A stretch of DNA of 64,000 nucleotides. It comes from a virus. The notes beneath the pieces are model-generated. The model had not been told where the DNA came from and made no database searches. It saw only the letters and a program-made list of their open reading frames with translations. The stretch covers positions 62,001-126,000 of the IMG/VR virus record IMGVR_UViG_3300020438_004021; one strand, 5' to 3'. This document shows positions 38,678-48,900 of this stretch, piece by piece; position 1 is the stretch's first letter, and every line of letters starts with the position of its first letter. Made by a program: the position numbers and the translations under genes.

Positions 38678-39343
38678 ATGACCACAGAGACCATAGAAAT
38701 AGTTGACAACTCGTTCAACAATATTGATATATTGGGGTCTTGGGTCGAGGTGGGTATGGTGATAGGTGCAACAATAGTTGGTTTCATCATACTGCTACCA
38801 ACTGTCAGACATTTTCTCAAATTAAACAAAACCATTCACCCGTGTTCTACCAAGTTCAGGGGTGTACACTCTAGAGTTCATGAGTTTCTGACTGAGTTGA
38901 GAGTTAAACTGCATGCCGATAGAGCAGTAATATTACAATTCCATAATGGTGGTTCTTTCCTAGATGGGTCTTCTATGAAGAAATTCTCGTCTACTCATGA
39001 ATCTTGCTCGGTAGGTGTATCTGAGACCGCCAGTGTTAGGGCTGGTCTTCTTGCATCTAACTACATAGACATGCTGGAACATTTATCTTTGAACACACCT
39101 GACATCCATGCTACCTCCAGCATATCTGACTGCCAGTTTAGAAGGCATCTAGAATCCAACCATACCTTGGTATATAGTATGATGCCCATAAAAGACGTTA
39201 GAGGTGTTTCAGTTATGGGTTGTCTGTTGATAGAATGGTGTAATTGGGACAGGGCAGACCTAATAGACGAAGATAAAGTATCCGTAATCATCCCTGAGTA
39301 TACTAGACATATCTCAGGTCAACTACATACTGGGGGGACATGA
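38678..39343 (+). CDS. Membrane-anchored GAF-like protein
   Basis: 221 residues. One transmembrane helix (about 27-45, GMVIGATIVGFIILLPTVRH) is followed by a soluble domain: VKLHADRAVILQFHNGGSFL, SMKKFSSTHESCSVGVS and VSVMGCLLIEWCNWDR follow the layout of GAF-type sensor domains. The same type of gene sits before gp25 in other marine T4-like phages, always unexplained. ATGA-coupled to gp25. A membrane sensor or a tail-associated injection protein are both possible. Confidence 0.72.
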   Translation: MTTETIEIVDNSFNNIDILGSWVEVGMVIGATIVGFIILLPTVRHFLKLNKTIHPCSTKFRGVHSRVHEFLTELRVKLHADRAVILQFHNGGSFLDGSSMKKFSSTHESCSVGVSETASVRAGLLASNYIDMLEHLSLNTPDIHATSSISDCQFRRHLESNHTLVYSMMPIKDVRGVSVMGCLLIEWCNWDRADLIDEDKVSVIIPEYTRHISGQLHTGGT

Positions 39344-39726
39344 TAATGGTTAGATGGAAAGACTTAGATTTAGACTTCGATGCTCACCCGGTCACGGGTG
39401 AATTGAGCATACTAGAAGATGAAGAATCAGTGAAGAGGTCTGTAAGGAACCTGGTGTTGATGGCAAGATATGAGAAGCCCTTCAACCCAGCGATACAGTG
39501 CGGCATTAGACAAATGCTATTCGAACCTCTATCACCCATCACTGCCCTGCATATGAGGCAGAACATTATAAGTGCCATCAAACAGTTCGAACCAAGAGCA
39601 CATTTGATGGAGGTTCAGGTATTGGCAAAGACAGACCAGAATGCTTTCAGCATAGAAATATATTTCAGAGTTAAGAATGCACAAAACGTGGTCAGTCTGG
39701 ATTTAACCTTGGAGAGGCTAAGATAA
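39340..39726 (+). CDS. 25: gp25 baseplate wedge protein
   Basis: 128 residues, close to T4 gp25 (132). Family blocks: KDLDLDFDAHPVTGELSILE, VKRSVRNLVLMARYEKPFNP, GCGI-like QCGIRQMLFEPL and FSIEIYFRV. gp25 is the shared core of contractile-tail wedges (GPW_gp25). Directly followed by gp6, as in T4-like phages. Confidence 0.93.
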   Translation: MIMVRWKDLDLDFDAHPVTGELSILEDEESVKRSVRNLVLMARYEKPFNPAIQCGIRQMLFEPLSPITALHMRQNIISAIKQFEPRAHLMEVQVLAKTDQNAFSIEIYFRVKNAQNVVSLDLTLERLR

Positions 39727-41550
39727 ATGGCAACTAATAATTCTAACTTAACAATCAGCAATCTGGATTTTGATGCAATAAAATCTAACTTGAAGAGTTA
39801 TCTATCCGGTCAGACCGCATTCGCAGATTATAACTTCGAGGGTTCTGGTATGAACATCCTTCTGGATGTTCTAGCATATAATACCCACTACGAGGCATTC
39901 TATAATAATATGATTGCCAACGAGATGTTCCTAGATAGTGCAGTAGATAGAGATAATGTGGTTTCGATAGCTAAGCACCTTGGTTATACACCAACTTCCA
40001 AGAAGGCAGCAACCGCTACAGTAGACATAACACTAGGTGCTGGTCAAACAGCCGCCAATGAAACCACTTTTCCGGTAGGTTCGGTGTTTGGTGCTAATAT
40101 GGATGGGAAAAGTTTCCAATTCGTAAACACGAGTGTGGGGACTATTGACCCGTTTTCTTCAGGTGCACACATAAAAGGTTTGGAAATCAAGCAAGGGAAG
40201 TTGGAATCATTCACCTATGTCAAAGATGACAGCAAAGAGCAGAAATTCATCGTCCCTTCTTCTGATGTGGACATTAGCACCTTGTCTATTAGAGTTCAAG
40301 AATCAACTACCGATGACACCGGATATGGTGACAGTTGGAAATTGTCTTCTGATTACAACGATATAACTTCAACCACCAAGGCATATTTCATTCAAGAGAA
40401 TAGAGATGGCAGATTTGAGATTTACTTTGGAGACGGGTCCGTAGGGAAGACCCTTGGTGACGGAAATTTGATAGTATTTAACTACTTGAAAACCAATGGT
40501 TCTGAGGCTAATGGTTTGGGTCTGAGAGATACTTCATCATCTAGAACCTTCACCTATGGAAGTTCCAGTGTAGTGTCAGTGGTCGGTGCAGCCGAGGGGG
40601 GTGCTGATAAGGAGTCTATTAACTCTATCAAAAGATTAGCACCTCTAGCATACCAAGCACAGAACAGAGCGGTGACTACCGAAGATTATAAAACTCTACT
40701 CGTCAAAGATTACCCAGATGTAGAGTCTATCACCGTTTGGGGTGGAGAAGAAAACGACCCACCAAACTATGGCACTGTCTATGTATCTTTCAAACCTACT
40801 GTGGGGACCACAATTTCCGAAGTGACCAAAAGGTCCATCAAAAACTCATTGGCGAACGACAATTCTATAGTGGGCATTAATACCGAGATATTGGACCCAG
40901 AGTACATTTACGTTAGAGTGGACAGCGAGATTAACTATAATAGTGCAAATTCGTCAGTGGATGAGAATGCTCTGAAGCAATTGGTATCTAATAAGATATA
41001 TGAATTTGGAGATGAACAACTTGAGAAGTTCGACAAAGGTCTTAGATACTCAAAATTAATTAAAGAAATAGACAGTGTAGAAGATTCTATACTCAGTAAT
41101 GAGACCAATCTAACTATGGAAATCAGGATGTTCCCGTTCATTAACGAGAGTTATTCCTACAATGTGGAATTCGAGAACGAAATATTCCACCCACATTCAG
41201 GTCATAGTCCAGTCATCTCTAGTTCTGAATTCATTTACATGGACTCTTCTGGTGTATCCAGACAAGTATTCTATGAAGACAACGGTGAAGGGACTATCAG
41301 GTTGATGTACTTCTTGGGTGGTGTTAAGACAGTTCTGGATGGCAATGTTGGTTCAGTTGATTATGGAACTGGAAAAGTCGACCTAGACAGAATCAATGTC
41401 AAATCCGTGGTGGATGATGCCTTCATAAGAGTTAAGGCTCAACCTAAGGGGAAAGATATAGATAGTAAAAGAAGGACTATTCTTATCATTGATAGAGATG
41501 ATCAAGAGTCGGTAACCGTTAGATGCAGCAGAGAGACATACCTTAGTTGA
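39727..41550 (+). CDS. 6: gp6 baseplate wedge protein
   Basis: 607 residues. Start SNLTISNLDFDAIKSNLKSY and FEGSGMNILLDVLAYNTHYE, YNNMIANEMFLDSAVDRDNV, AKHLGYTPTSKKAATATVDI are diagnostic for gp6 (baseplate J-like). Middle YFGDGSVGKTLGDGNLIVFN and IKRLAPLAYQAQNRAVTTED, TLLVKDYPDVESITVWGGEE match as well. Twelve or more gp6 chains form the inner baseplate ring. No gap to gp25. Confidence 0.94.
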   Translation: MATNNSNLTISNLDFDAIKSNLKSYLSGQTAFADYNFEGSGMNILLDVLAYNTHYEAFYNNMIANEMFLDSAVDRDNVVSIAKHLGYTPTSKKAATATVDITLGAGQTAANETTFPVGSVFGANMDGKSFQFVNTSVGTIDPFSSGAHIKGLEIKQGKLESFTYVKDDSKEQKFIVPSSDVDISTLSIRVQESTTDDTGYGDSWKLSSDYNDITSTTKAYFIQENRDGRFEIYFGDGSVGKTLGDGNLIVFNYLKTNGSEANGLGLRDTSSSRTFTYGSSSVVSVVGAAEGGADKESINSIKRLAPLAYQAQNRAVTTEDYKTLLVKDYPDVESITVWGGEENDPPNYGTVYVSFKPTVGTTISEVTKRSIKNSLANDNSIVGINTEILDPEYIYVRVDSEINYNSANSSVDENALKQLVSNKIYEFGDEQLEKFDKGLRYSKLIKEIDSVEDSILSNETNLTMEIRMFPFINESYSYNVEFENEIFHPHSGHSPVISSSEFIYMDSSGVSRQVFYEDNGEGTIRLMYFLGGVKTVLDGNVGSVDYGTGKVDLDRINVKSVVDDAFIRVKAQPKGKDIDSKRRTILIIDRDDQESVTVRCSRETYLS

Positions 41551-41561
41551 GGAATAATTAA

Positions 41562-43940
41562 TTGGCACTCATACCTTTACATCTTGGAGTCGACGGAATA
41601 ACAATCAATGTTTTAGAGGGGGTATCTCTAGACATAGACAACGGCGTCTCTTACCTGTTAAAGGACCAGATTCCCGATTTTGTTGTGTCGGACCATACTA
41701 AATTCTTAGAATTCTTAGAAGCATATTACGAATGGATGGAGACCGAAGGGAATCCTAAGTACGAATCCAACAAGCTGCTTAGCTATAGAGATATCGATGA
41801 TACTATAGATGAGTACATAGACTTCTTCTCTAAGGAGTTCATAGTCAACTTCCCCAAAGAGTTTGCAGACAAGAATACTGATAAGACGACTCTAATCAAA
41901 AACATCAAGGATTTCTATAAGTCTAAAGGTACAGAGAAGTCATATAAGCTGCTATTTAGACTGCTTTATGGTGAAGAACCTGAGTTGAAGTACCCCAACA
42001 GAAATATCCTGAAACTTTCTAGTGCTAGATGGATTGAGCCTACAGTATTGAAAACAACGAGGACTTTCTCTCCAGAGAAGATACCCGCAATGACGGGCGT
42101 CAAGATAAACCAGATAAATCCCACCAATGGCAACTTAGAGGCCTATGGATTCGTAGACTCAGCAGTTGCATATGAAAGAGACGGGTACGAGGTACTGGAG
42201 CTGGAACTATCTGGTATATTTGGTTCTTTCTCCCCAGAGCAGTACATAACGGCGACTCTTAATGATGGCACAGTTATATTTGAATATGTCTATCCAGTCT
42301 TAGATTCTATAGGGGTGTCTTCAGGGGCTAGCGGTTCAAAATACTCTATAGGGGATACAGTCAATATATCTGGAAGTAGTTTAGGGGTAGGTGCGTTAGG
42401 GACCATTTCATCTGTAGGTATTAGTGGTGAGATAAATGCCATAGAGGTGATTGATTCAGGAATCAACTATAGGTCTGTTGAGTCACTTACTGCCACCATA
42501 TCTTCCAACGGAGGAACCGGAAGTGGTGCAACTCTAGGTGTTACTGGTGGTGGTTCCATTGTGAAAAAGAGCGGATTCTGGGAAGGAGACTCCGGTCTCC
42601 TCAGTTCCAGTATGAAGAGTCAAGACAACAGTTATTATCAATCTTTCTCCTATGTGCTAAAATCTTCTAGGGATTTGTCTGACTATGCTGATATCATAAA
42701 GAAAATTGTCCACCCAGCAGGTTTCAAGCTGTTCGGAAGTGCACTCTTGAAAGAGACTATGGCAAAGGGTGCAACACTTACTGAGACTCTGAAAAAATAT
42801 GAAGTCCCTCTCAACGGTCATTACACACCATATAGGTTCATCACCGCTAGAAACTTAAGAGCGAACGGAATTGGAGGTTCAGGTGGTACTGACCTTTATC
42901 CGGATGGTTACGGTTGGTCAGCAGGTAGCACAGGATTCATAGTGGGAGAAACTGCAGGAGTTGCCCACGCACCTAATGGGGGGTCGGGTCCACTTGGTGG
43001 AACAACCCACATAAATGAGAGTGTGGGTTCAGGAGCATCAAGCAATCAGATGACCGTAGCCGCTCATGGTACTGTAACAATATCAGATGCTTCCAAATTA
43101 GCAGTATCTCCTGCCCACTCCGTAACAATTTTGACTACAGACGGCACAGCAATCACTGCTTCAGCACATGCCAGCACCACCACCACTACTAATACAAATA
43201 CCCCAACATTCGAATTGGATACAAGCAGTGGACTATCCACAGCCGCCAATCTAGCCACGTGTCTCAATGGCAATGCTAAAGTCACTGCCAAAACGGGTGG
43301 CAATGGTACAGTTGTTGGTATTACGCAAGCAGCCGTCGGTTCAACGGGTGAGACCGGTATTACACTAACGGACCCAGGTGATGATGGAATGACTAAGGTA
43401 GATTTCTCAGTCCACTATGAGCAGTCTGCAGGTCCTGGTGGCACCTTAAATGGTCCTAGAGGCGCACAATTCAACGTTGTGGGTGGTATATGGGGTGCTT
43501 CTGCTATGTCTTCCGGAGAGACTGGTGGTGGTTACTGGGAGATTTACCCACACCCCAACTCCAGAAGTATTTCAAGTATACCGAATACTTTGGGTTACAC
43601 AGCGGACGTTATATTGATAGACCCACCACCTTCTGGTACGACCTTCTACGTCGATGAGTTCGTTGTACAGCAGAACCCGTATTCACAATTGTCGGTAGGC
43701 AAGATATTGTCTTATGTAATAGACCCATTCCAGCATAGAATCGAAGTTCAAAAGCTGGGTGGAGAATTCCTTCCCTTTGATATAAATATTATTGGAGGTT
43801 CTGCAGGAATGCTTGTGGGGCAATCTGGGGGTGCTACTGCAAATATAAATAGTGTGGATTACAGGTCCGCTACCGGTGACACGCAAAACGAGTTCACCTA
43901 CATCAGTATTAGAGATTTCTTATTTGGGATAGAGAGATAA
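41562..43940 (+). CDS. 7: gp7-like baseplate wedge protein
   Basis: 792 residues, TTG start 41562 with GAGG 8-11 bases upstream. FLEFLEAYYEWMETEGNP, ESNKLLSYRDIDDTIDEYID, FFSKEFIVNFPKEFADKNTD and KDFYKSKGTEKSYKLLFRLL are conserved in the marine gp7-type wedge protein. C-terminal half is Gly/Ser/Thr-rich and strand-rich, with an insert around 470-600. It is the usual gene between gp6 and gp8. Assignment rests on synteny and remembered family blocks. Confidence 0.8.
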   Translation: MALIPLHLGVDGITINVLEGVSLDIDNGVSYLLKDQIPDFVVSDHTKFLEFLEAYYEWMETEGNPKYESNKLLSYRDIDDTIDEYIDFFSKEFIVNFPKEFADKNTDKTTLIKNIKDFYKSKGTEKSYKLLFRLLYGEEPELKYPNRNILKLSSARWIEPTVLKTTRTFSPEKIPAMTGVKINQINPTNGNLEAYGFVDSAVAYERDGYEVLELELSGIFGSFSPEQYITATLNDGTVIFEYVYPVLDSIGVSSGASGSKYSIGDTVNISGSSLGVGALGTISSVGISGEINAIEVIDSGINYRSVESLTATISSNGGTGSGATLGVTGGGSIVKKSGFWEGDSGLLSSSMKSQDNSYYQSFSYVLKSSRDLSDYADIIKKIVHPAGFKLFGSALLKETMAKGATLTETLKKYEVPLNGHYTPYRFITARNLRANGIGGSGGTDLYPDGYGWSAGSTGFIVGETAGVAHAPNGGSGPLGGTTHINESVGSGASSNQMTVAAHGTVTISDASKLAVSPAHSVTILTTDGTAITASAHASTTTTTNTNTPTFELDTSSGLSTAANLATCLNGNAKVTAKTGGNGTVVGITQAAVGSTGETGITLTDPGDDGMTKVDFSVHYEQSAGPGGTLNGPRGAQFNVVGGIWGASAMSSGETGGGYWEIYPHPNSRSISSIPNTLGYTADVILIDPPPSGTTFYVDEFVVQQNPYSQLSVGKILSYVIDPFQHRIEVQKLGGEFLPFDINIIGGSAGMLVGQSGGATANINSVDYRSATGDTQNEFTYISIRDFLFGIER
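43781..43851 (+). promoter_or_regulatory. Two exact TATAAATA boxes inside gp7
   Basis: 43781-43788 and 43844-43851, 153 and 90 bases before gp8. They may give extra late transcription of gp8; chance matches are possible in coding sequence. Confidence 0.4.
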
Positions 43941-43941
43941 A

Positions 43942-45927
43942 ATGGCAATCAAAAATGCTCTAAAAACACACATGCTACAGACTTTAATTGATAGCTTCTC
44001 TATCAATTCTAAAGACTCTTCATATCTCTTCATTTCAAGACCAGAGGGATGGTCTGATGATTCATCTCCAGATAACTTTATTGACTGCACAAACGATTTT
44101 AATGATGTATGGAAGAGGATGATAGCGGCTAAGAAAATATCTTCTGTGGATGCCTACCTGATGATTCCTAGGAACTCATGGGTCTCTGGGTCTACCTACG
44201 GGATGTATACCGACAACGATGATATGTCTGGTATAACGTTTTATACTACCAATTCTGAGAACAACGTATATAAATGTATCTTCAATGGTCTCTCTGGTGG
44301 TAGCACAACCAGCACCAAGACTTCAACGGACCAACCGTTAGGTGCACAGAGCAGTACGATAACTACTGGTGACGGTTTCAAGTGGAAGTTCATGTACAAA
44401 ATCCCTGAGGCATGGACCAAATTCGCTGATAATGACTACATTCCAGTTAAAAAATTGAAGATAGAAGATAACGTACCAGAAAAATACTCTGACGATAGAT
44501 TCCTGCAATACTCAACTCAGTATAACTCCGTTAATGGAACAGTTGAATACATTGATTTGACGGCATCTGGTTCGTCTTATGGTAATAATGTGCAATCTAA
44601 GAACTTTGGATTTGATGTTAATATCAGGACCAAGGCACTAGCCGCTGCGAACGTAGGCACAGGTGGTACTATACAGTTCAATCTCGGAGAGTCTACCACA
44701 GATGACTTCTACAACACTTATTCAGTGAATATTGTAAGTGGTGTGGGTGTTGGTCAGAGTAGAAGAATCGACGACTATACGGGTTCCACCAGAACTGCTA
44801 CCCTAAGCTCTAGTTGGGATACAATTCCTGATACCACTAGTATCTATGAAGTCATGCCAGAGGTCATAATTGATGGAGATGGGGTTGGAGCAGAGGCTAC
44901 TGCGGTCATAGAGTCCGCTGGTGGAATCACGTTAGAAGGGGTTCGAGTAACCAAACCTGGCAGCGGTTACACAAGAGCTATCGCTAGCATTAAAACATCT
45001 ACCCCAATAGGTGCAGCCCTAGAACCATATCTATCTCCTTATGGGGGTCATGGTTTCGACCCAGTTTCAGAACTCAGACCATCTAGACTGATGGTTATTG
45101 TTACATTGGACAGGGAAGATTCTGCTATAACCGGTGGCAACTTAACTGGAACCTTCCCCATAGTTAATGACTTCAGGCAATATGGATTAATAAAGAATCC
45201 TGTATTAGCAACTGGTCCTAGGAAGGGTGAAGTCGCTGGTACAGAAGTACAGTCAACTTCAACATTAAATGTAAGTGCTGCTACAGGTTCTGTATTCAAT
45301 TTCGGTGACTTTACTGTCGGTGACTTGGTCATCGGAGAGAGCAGTAAGTCCTGTGGTGAGGTGGTCAACTGGTTCAGAAATACAGACACCTCTAAAGGTA
45401 CATTGAACCTCCTGGATGTCGATTCAGAATTCTTAGTCGGCGAAAGCATCAGAGGACTTGGAACTGGTGCAGAGTGGACATCTAGCAATAAGGGTCTAGG
45501 ATACGTTCAGTTCCAAGAAGACCCTGTAATCACGCAAACAAATAGCAGTTACAGATTGACCACATACTTAGAGATACAGTCAACCGCAGGTAATGCGGGG
45601 CATACCTACTTAGCCTCCAACTTCGATTTAGACCAGGTAATTGGTGGTGCTAGTGGTAGTTCTGCCACCATTGTAGAGTATATTCCTAGCGGTGGTCAGA
45701 CAGCATCATTATACCTGACTACCTTATTAGGTTCATCTGGAGCAGACTCGCACGGTTTCACGATAAACGAGAAGTTGGCAGGAGTTACTATATCATCTGC
45801 AATAAATAAGATAGAAATACCAGAATTTGTCAAGGGTGCTGGTGAAATATTATACATAAATAATAGTACACCCATTACCAGACAGAACGAGCAAGAAGAA
45901 GAAGTCAAAATCATAATAGACCTATGA
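43942..45927 (+). CDS. 8: gp8 baseplate wedge protein
   Basis: 661 residues. SSYLFISRPEGWSDDSSPDN, NDVWKRMIAAKKISSVDAYL, MIPRNSWVSGSTYGMYTDND and GFKWKFMYKIPEAW match gp8 of T4-like marine phages. The C-terminal half is extended by beta-rich, Gly/Ser/Thr segments relative to T4 gp8 (334 residues). One base separates it from gp7. gp8 clamps the wedge arms. Confidence 0.9.
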   Translation: MAIKNALKTHMLQTLIDSFSINSKDSSYLFISRPEGWSDDSSPDNFIDCTNDFNDVWKRMIAAKKISSVDAYLMIPRNSWVSGSTYGMYTDNDDMSGITFYTTNSENNVYKCIFNGLSGGSTTSTKTSTDQPLGAQSSTITTGDGFKWKFMYKIPEAWTKFADNDYIPVKKLKIEDNVPEKYSDDRFLQYSTQYNSVNGTVEYIDLTASGSSYGNNVQSKNFGFDVNIRTKALAAANVGTGGTIQFNLGESTTDDFYNTYSVNIVSGVGVGQSRRIDDYTGSTRTATLSSSWDTIPDTTSIYEVMPEVIIDGDGVGAEATAVIESAGGITLEGVRVTKPGSGYTRAIASIKTSTPIGAALEPYLSPYGGHGFDPVSELRPSRLMVIVTLDREDSAITGGNLTGTFPIVNDFRQYGLIKNPVLATGPRKGEVAGTEVQSTSTLNVSAATGSVFNFGDFTVGDLVIGESSKSCGEVVNWFRNTDTSKGTLNLLDVDSEFLVGESIRGLGTGAEWTSSNKGLGYVQFQEDPVITQTNSSYRLTTYLEIQSTAGNAGHTYLASNFDLDQVIGGASGSSATIVEYIPSGGQTASLYLTTLLGSSGADSHGFTINEKLAGVTISSAINKIEIPEFVKGAGEILYINNSTPITRQNEQEEEVKIIIDL

Positions 45928-45951
45928 TTTACCTAGGAGCGATTTCCAAAG

Positions 45952-48900
45952 ATGCCATATTCCCAGACACCTTATGATTCAAATCTGTTTAATAAGAGTC
46001 CTTATTACGACGACTTCAGTGAAGACAAGAAGTTCCTCAGGACACTTTTCAGACCCGGTTATGCTGTTCAGGCAAGAGAACTGACACAGCTACAAACTGT
46101 TCTACAATCTCAGCTCGAAAGAATGGGGACCCATATATTTGAAAATGGTGCGGTCATTGCGGGTGGTGGTATTGCAGAATCTAATATCGCCTATGCTAGA
46201 CTTGGAACAGCAGATGCCCTAAGCACTTCTAATCTAAACAGGCTCATCAATCAGAACATTTCAAATGATTCTGGTGTAAATGCTAGAATCCTCCACGTAC
46301 TAGACGGTTCTACTTTGGATATTGACCCGTCTCAGGTGGTATTCTTCCAGTTCACTTCCAATGGTGGATTTGTAGAAGGAAGCACTTTAGGGACTACTGG
46401 TGCTAATAGTGCCGGTCTAACGTTCTCTATTGCAGCTGCTGGTAACACCGCACCATCTGTTGGCAATGATGCAATGATATTCAGTGTGGACGAGGGTGTT
46501 TACTACGTAGACGGGTACTTCGTCAAGAACGATAAGCAAGTCACAGTTCCATTTTATGAAGCAGGTTCCTGTGCAGATAATAATGACCACAGATATAGAG
46601 GATTCGTCAGTCCAACATCTTCAGTAGGTTGGAACATATCCAGAACTATAGTCACTGCCAATGATGACGAGTCCCTAAAAGACCCAGCGGCCGGTTTCTA
46701 TAACCAGAACGCACCTGGTGCAGATAGATACAAGATAGACCTATCATTAGGTCACAAGGGTTTCACGTCATCTCTAGGAAGTGCTTCCGGACTCACCTTC
46801 GATGACCAAGACTTCATCGAGCTTGTGAGGATAATCGGTGGCAGTAGTACAAAGACAGTCAAATATACTGACTATGCAGAGATTGAAGAGACATTCGCAA
46901 GAAGGACATTCGACGAATCCGGCAACTTCACGGTGGGTGCACCTAAGATCAGGATAACCACCCATGATGCTGCCTTTACTCCCGCAGACAGCAGTAAATT
47001 CGCGGTAGGGGTAGAACCAAATAAATCTTATGTTGGTGGTTTTGAGGTCGATACCCAAAGCACGGCCTACCTAGAGGTAGACAAGGCGAGAGATATTGGA
47101 AAGATACCACCATATTTCGAGCAACTCAACTCTCAACTGGGTAACTATGTATTCATAGAACCTAGCGGTGGTGGTGTTTATGGTGGTGGATGGGGTTCCG
47201 GTACTAGTGCCGATAATTCGTTCTCTGCCAATTCTATAGACAAACAATACTCTTACAGCATCTATAAAGAAGACGTACACACAGCACCAGAAATTGGTCC
47301 AACACTAGGAAGTTGTAATGTTAGATCCATTGCCAGAGAAGGTGATGACCTCAAACTATACCTCTTCAACATCAAGATGGCAATTGGAGAAGATGGTACA
47401 CCAAATAACTTCACAGATGCCCAATACATAGTATCCCATGACCCCGTTCAGGGTGGTACTGGTGGAACTGGTTCCTACTTCAAGGTGAAAACGGATAGCA
47501 GTGGTTTCATTGGTCCCCATGATGCTGGAAACAAGACATTGGTATTCCCAGTCTCCCAAAATAAGGTAGTGACTGAGACTGGACCTGGTAAACAACTAGA
47601 CACAGCATCTACTTTCACCGTACTAGAGACCCATGACGTTCACTTCACCAACGGAAAATCTACGGCAATTGTGTCATTAGAAGATGGTAAGCAGTTCTTA
47701 GGCAGTGACGATGAAGATGTCTTAGTTTGGTTTGGAGCAACTGCCTCTGATTCAGGTTTAGATGCCGGATACACTGCTGACTTGCTACCTTTGAGTCAGT
47801 TCAGGTGGACCAGTTACGGTAGTAGAGGTCAACTAGAGCTATTGGAAGGTCTAGACGCCCCCTCAGCAGGTGCTACCGCTACGATGGTGTTACCAGTAAT
47901 GTATGACTCCGAAAGAGTGGTGGGAGACGTTTATAGAACTCTTACCACAACAACTGGGTCGGTAGTTGGTGCAATATCCGATGCGGTGGTGTTCCATGAA
48001 GGTGCTACTTGTGCTAGGTTCAAACTAGACAACTCTCACATCAAATCGATAGATACGGTCGCCGATGGAAGTGGAGTTAAACCATCCACAAGTTATTTCT
48101 TTGATGATGGTCAGAGACAATCAGGATTTTATAAAGGTCAGGTATTTGTACCGACCAATGTCCTATCAGGTAACGACACAGATGGTTATGTTGCTAATAT
48201 TAGCTATTCTTACTACTCCCATACTGGTAAGGGTCCAATCACAGTAAACAGTTATCCAGTAGGGTATGAGCAAATACCCGAGTTCACAGACACGGAAAGC
48301 GGTAGACTGTACAGACTTAGGAACTGCATTGACTTCCGACCGGTAGAAGATAGCGATGGTACTTTCAGCAGCTTTGGAATTCCTTTCTATAAGTATAACC
48401 GGTCTTATAGCAAGATCAGTTACAACTACTATATGCCTAGAATAGACAAGGTATGCTTATGCAGGGATAGGACCTATAGGTTGATTAAAGGTGTAAGTTC
48501 AATCGAACCACAAGCACCAGAGACTACTAGCGATGACATGGACCTATACCTGATTAAGATAAGTCCATACGTTTTCGACCTTAATAGGGACGTGACTGCC
48601 AAATATATCGACAATAAGAGATTCACTATGAGGCAGATTAGTGAAATTGAGAACCAAGTTGAGAAGGTCGACCAAGAAAGATATCTAGACAGACTCTACT
48701 CAGATGCTGTCGCCAAGGGCAACGCTGATGTAGGAACTGGAATCAATGAATCTATTATGGTAGATGATTTTAGTAGTCACGCATTCGCAGACGTTACTAA
48801 TAGAGACCACAACTGCAGTATGGATACCTCTTTCAGGGGTCTTCTTCCACCGAAGGTTACCAGTGTTTACAACTTCGCAAGCGGTTCAATTCCATCTGGA

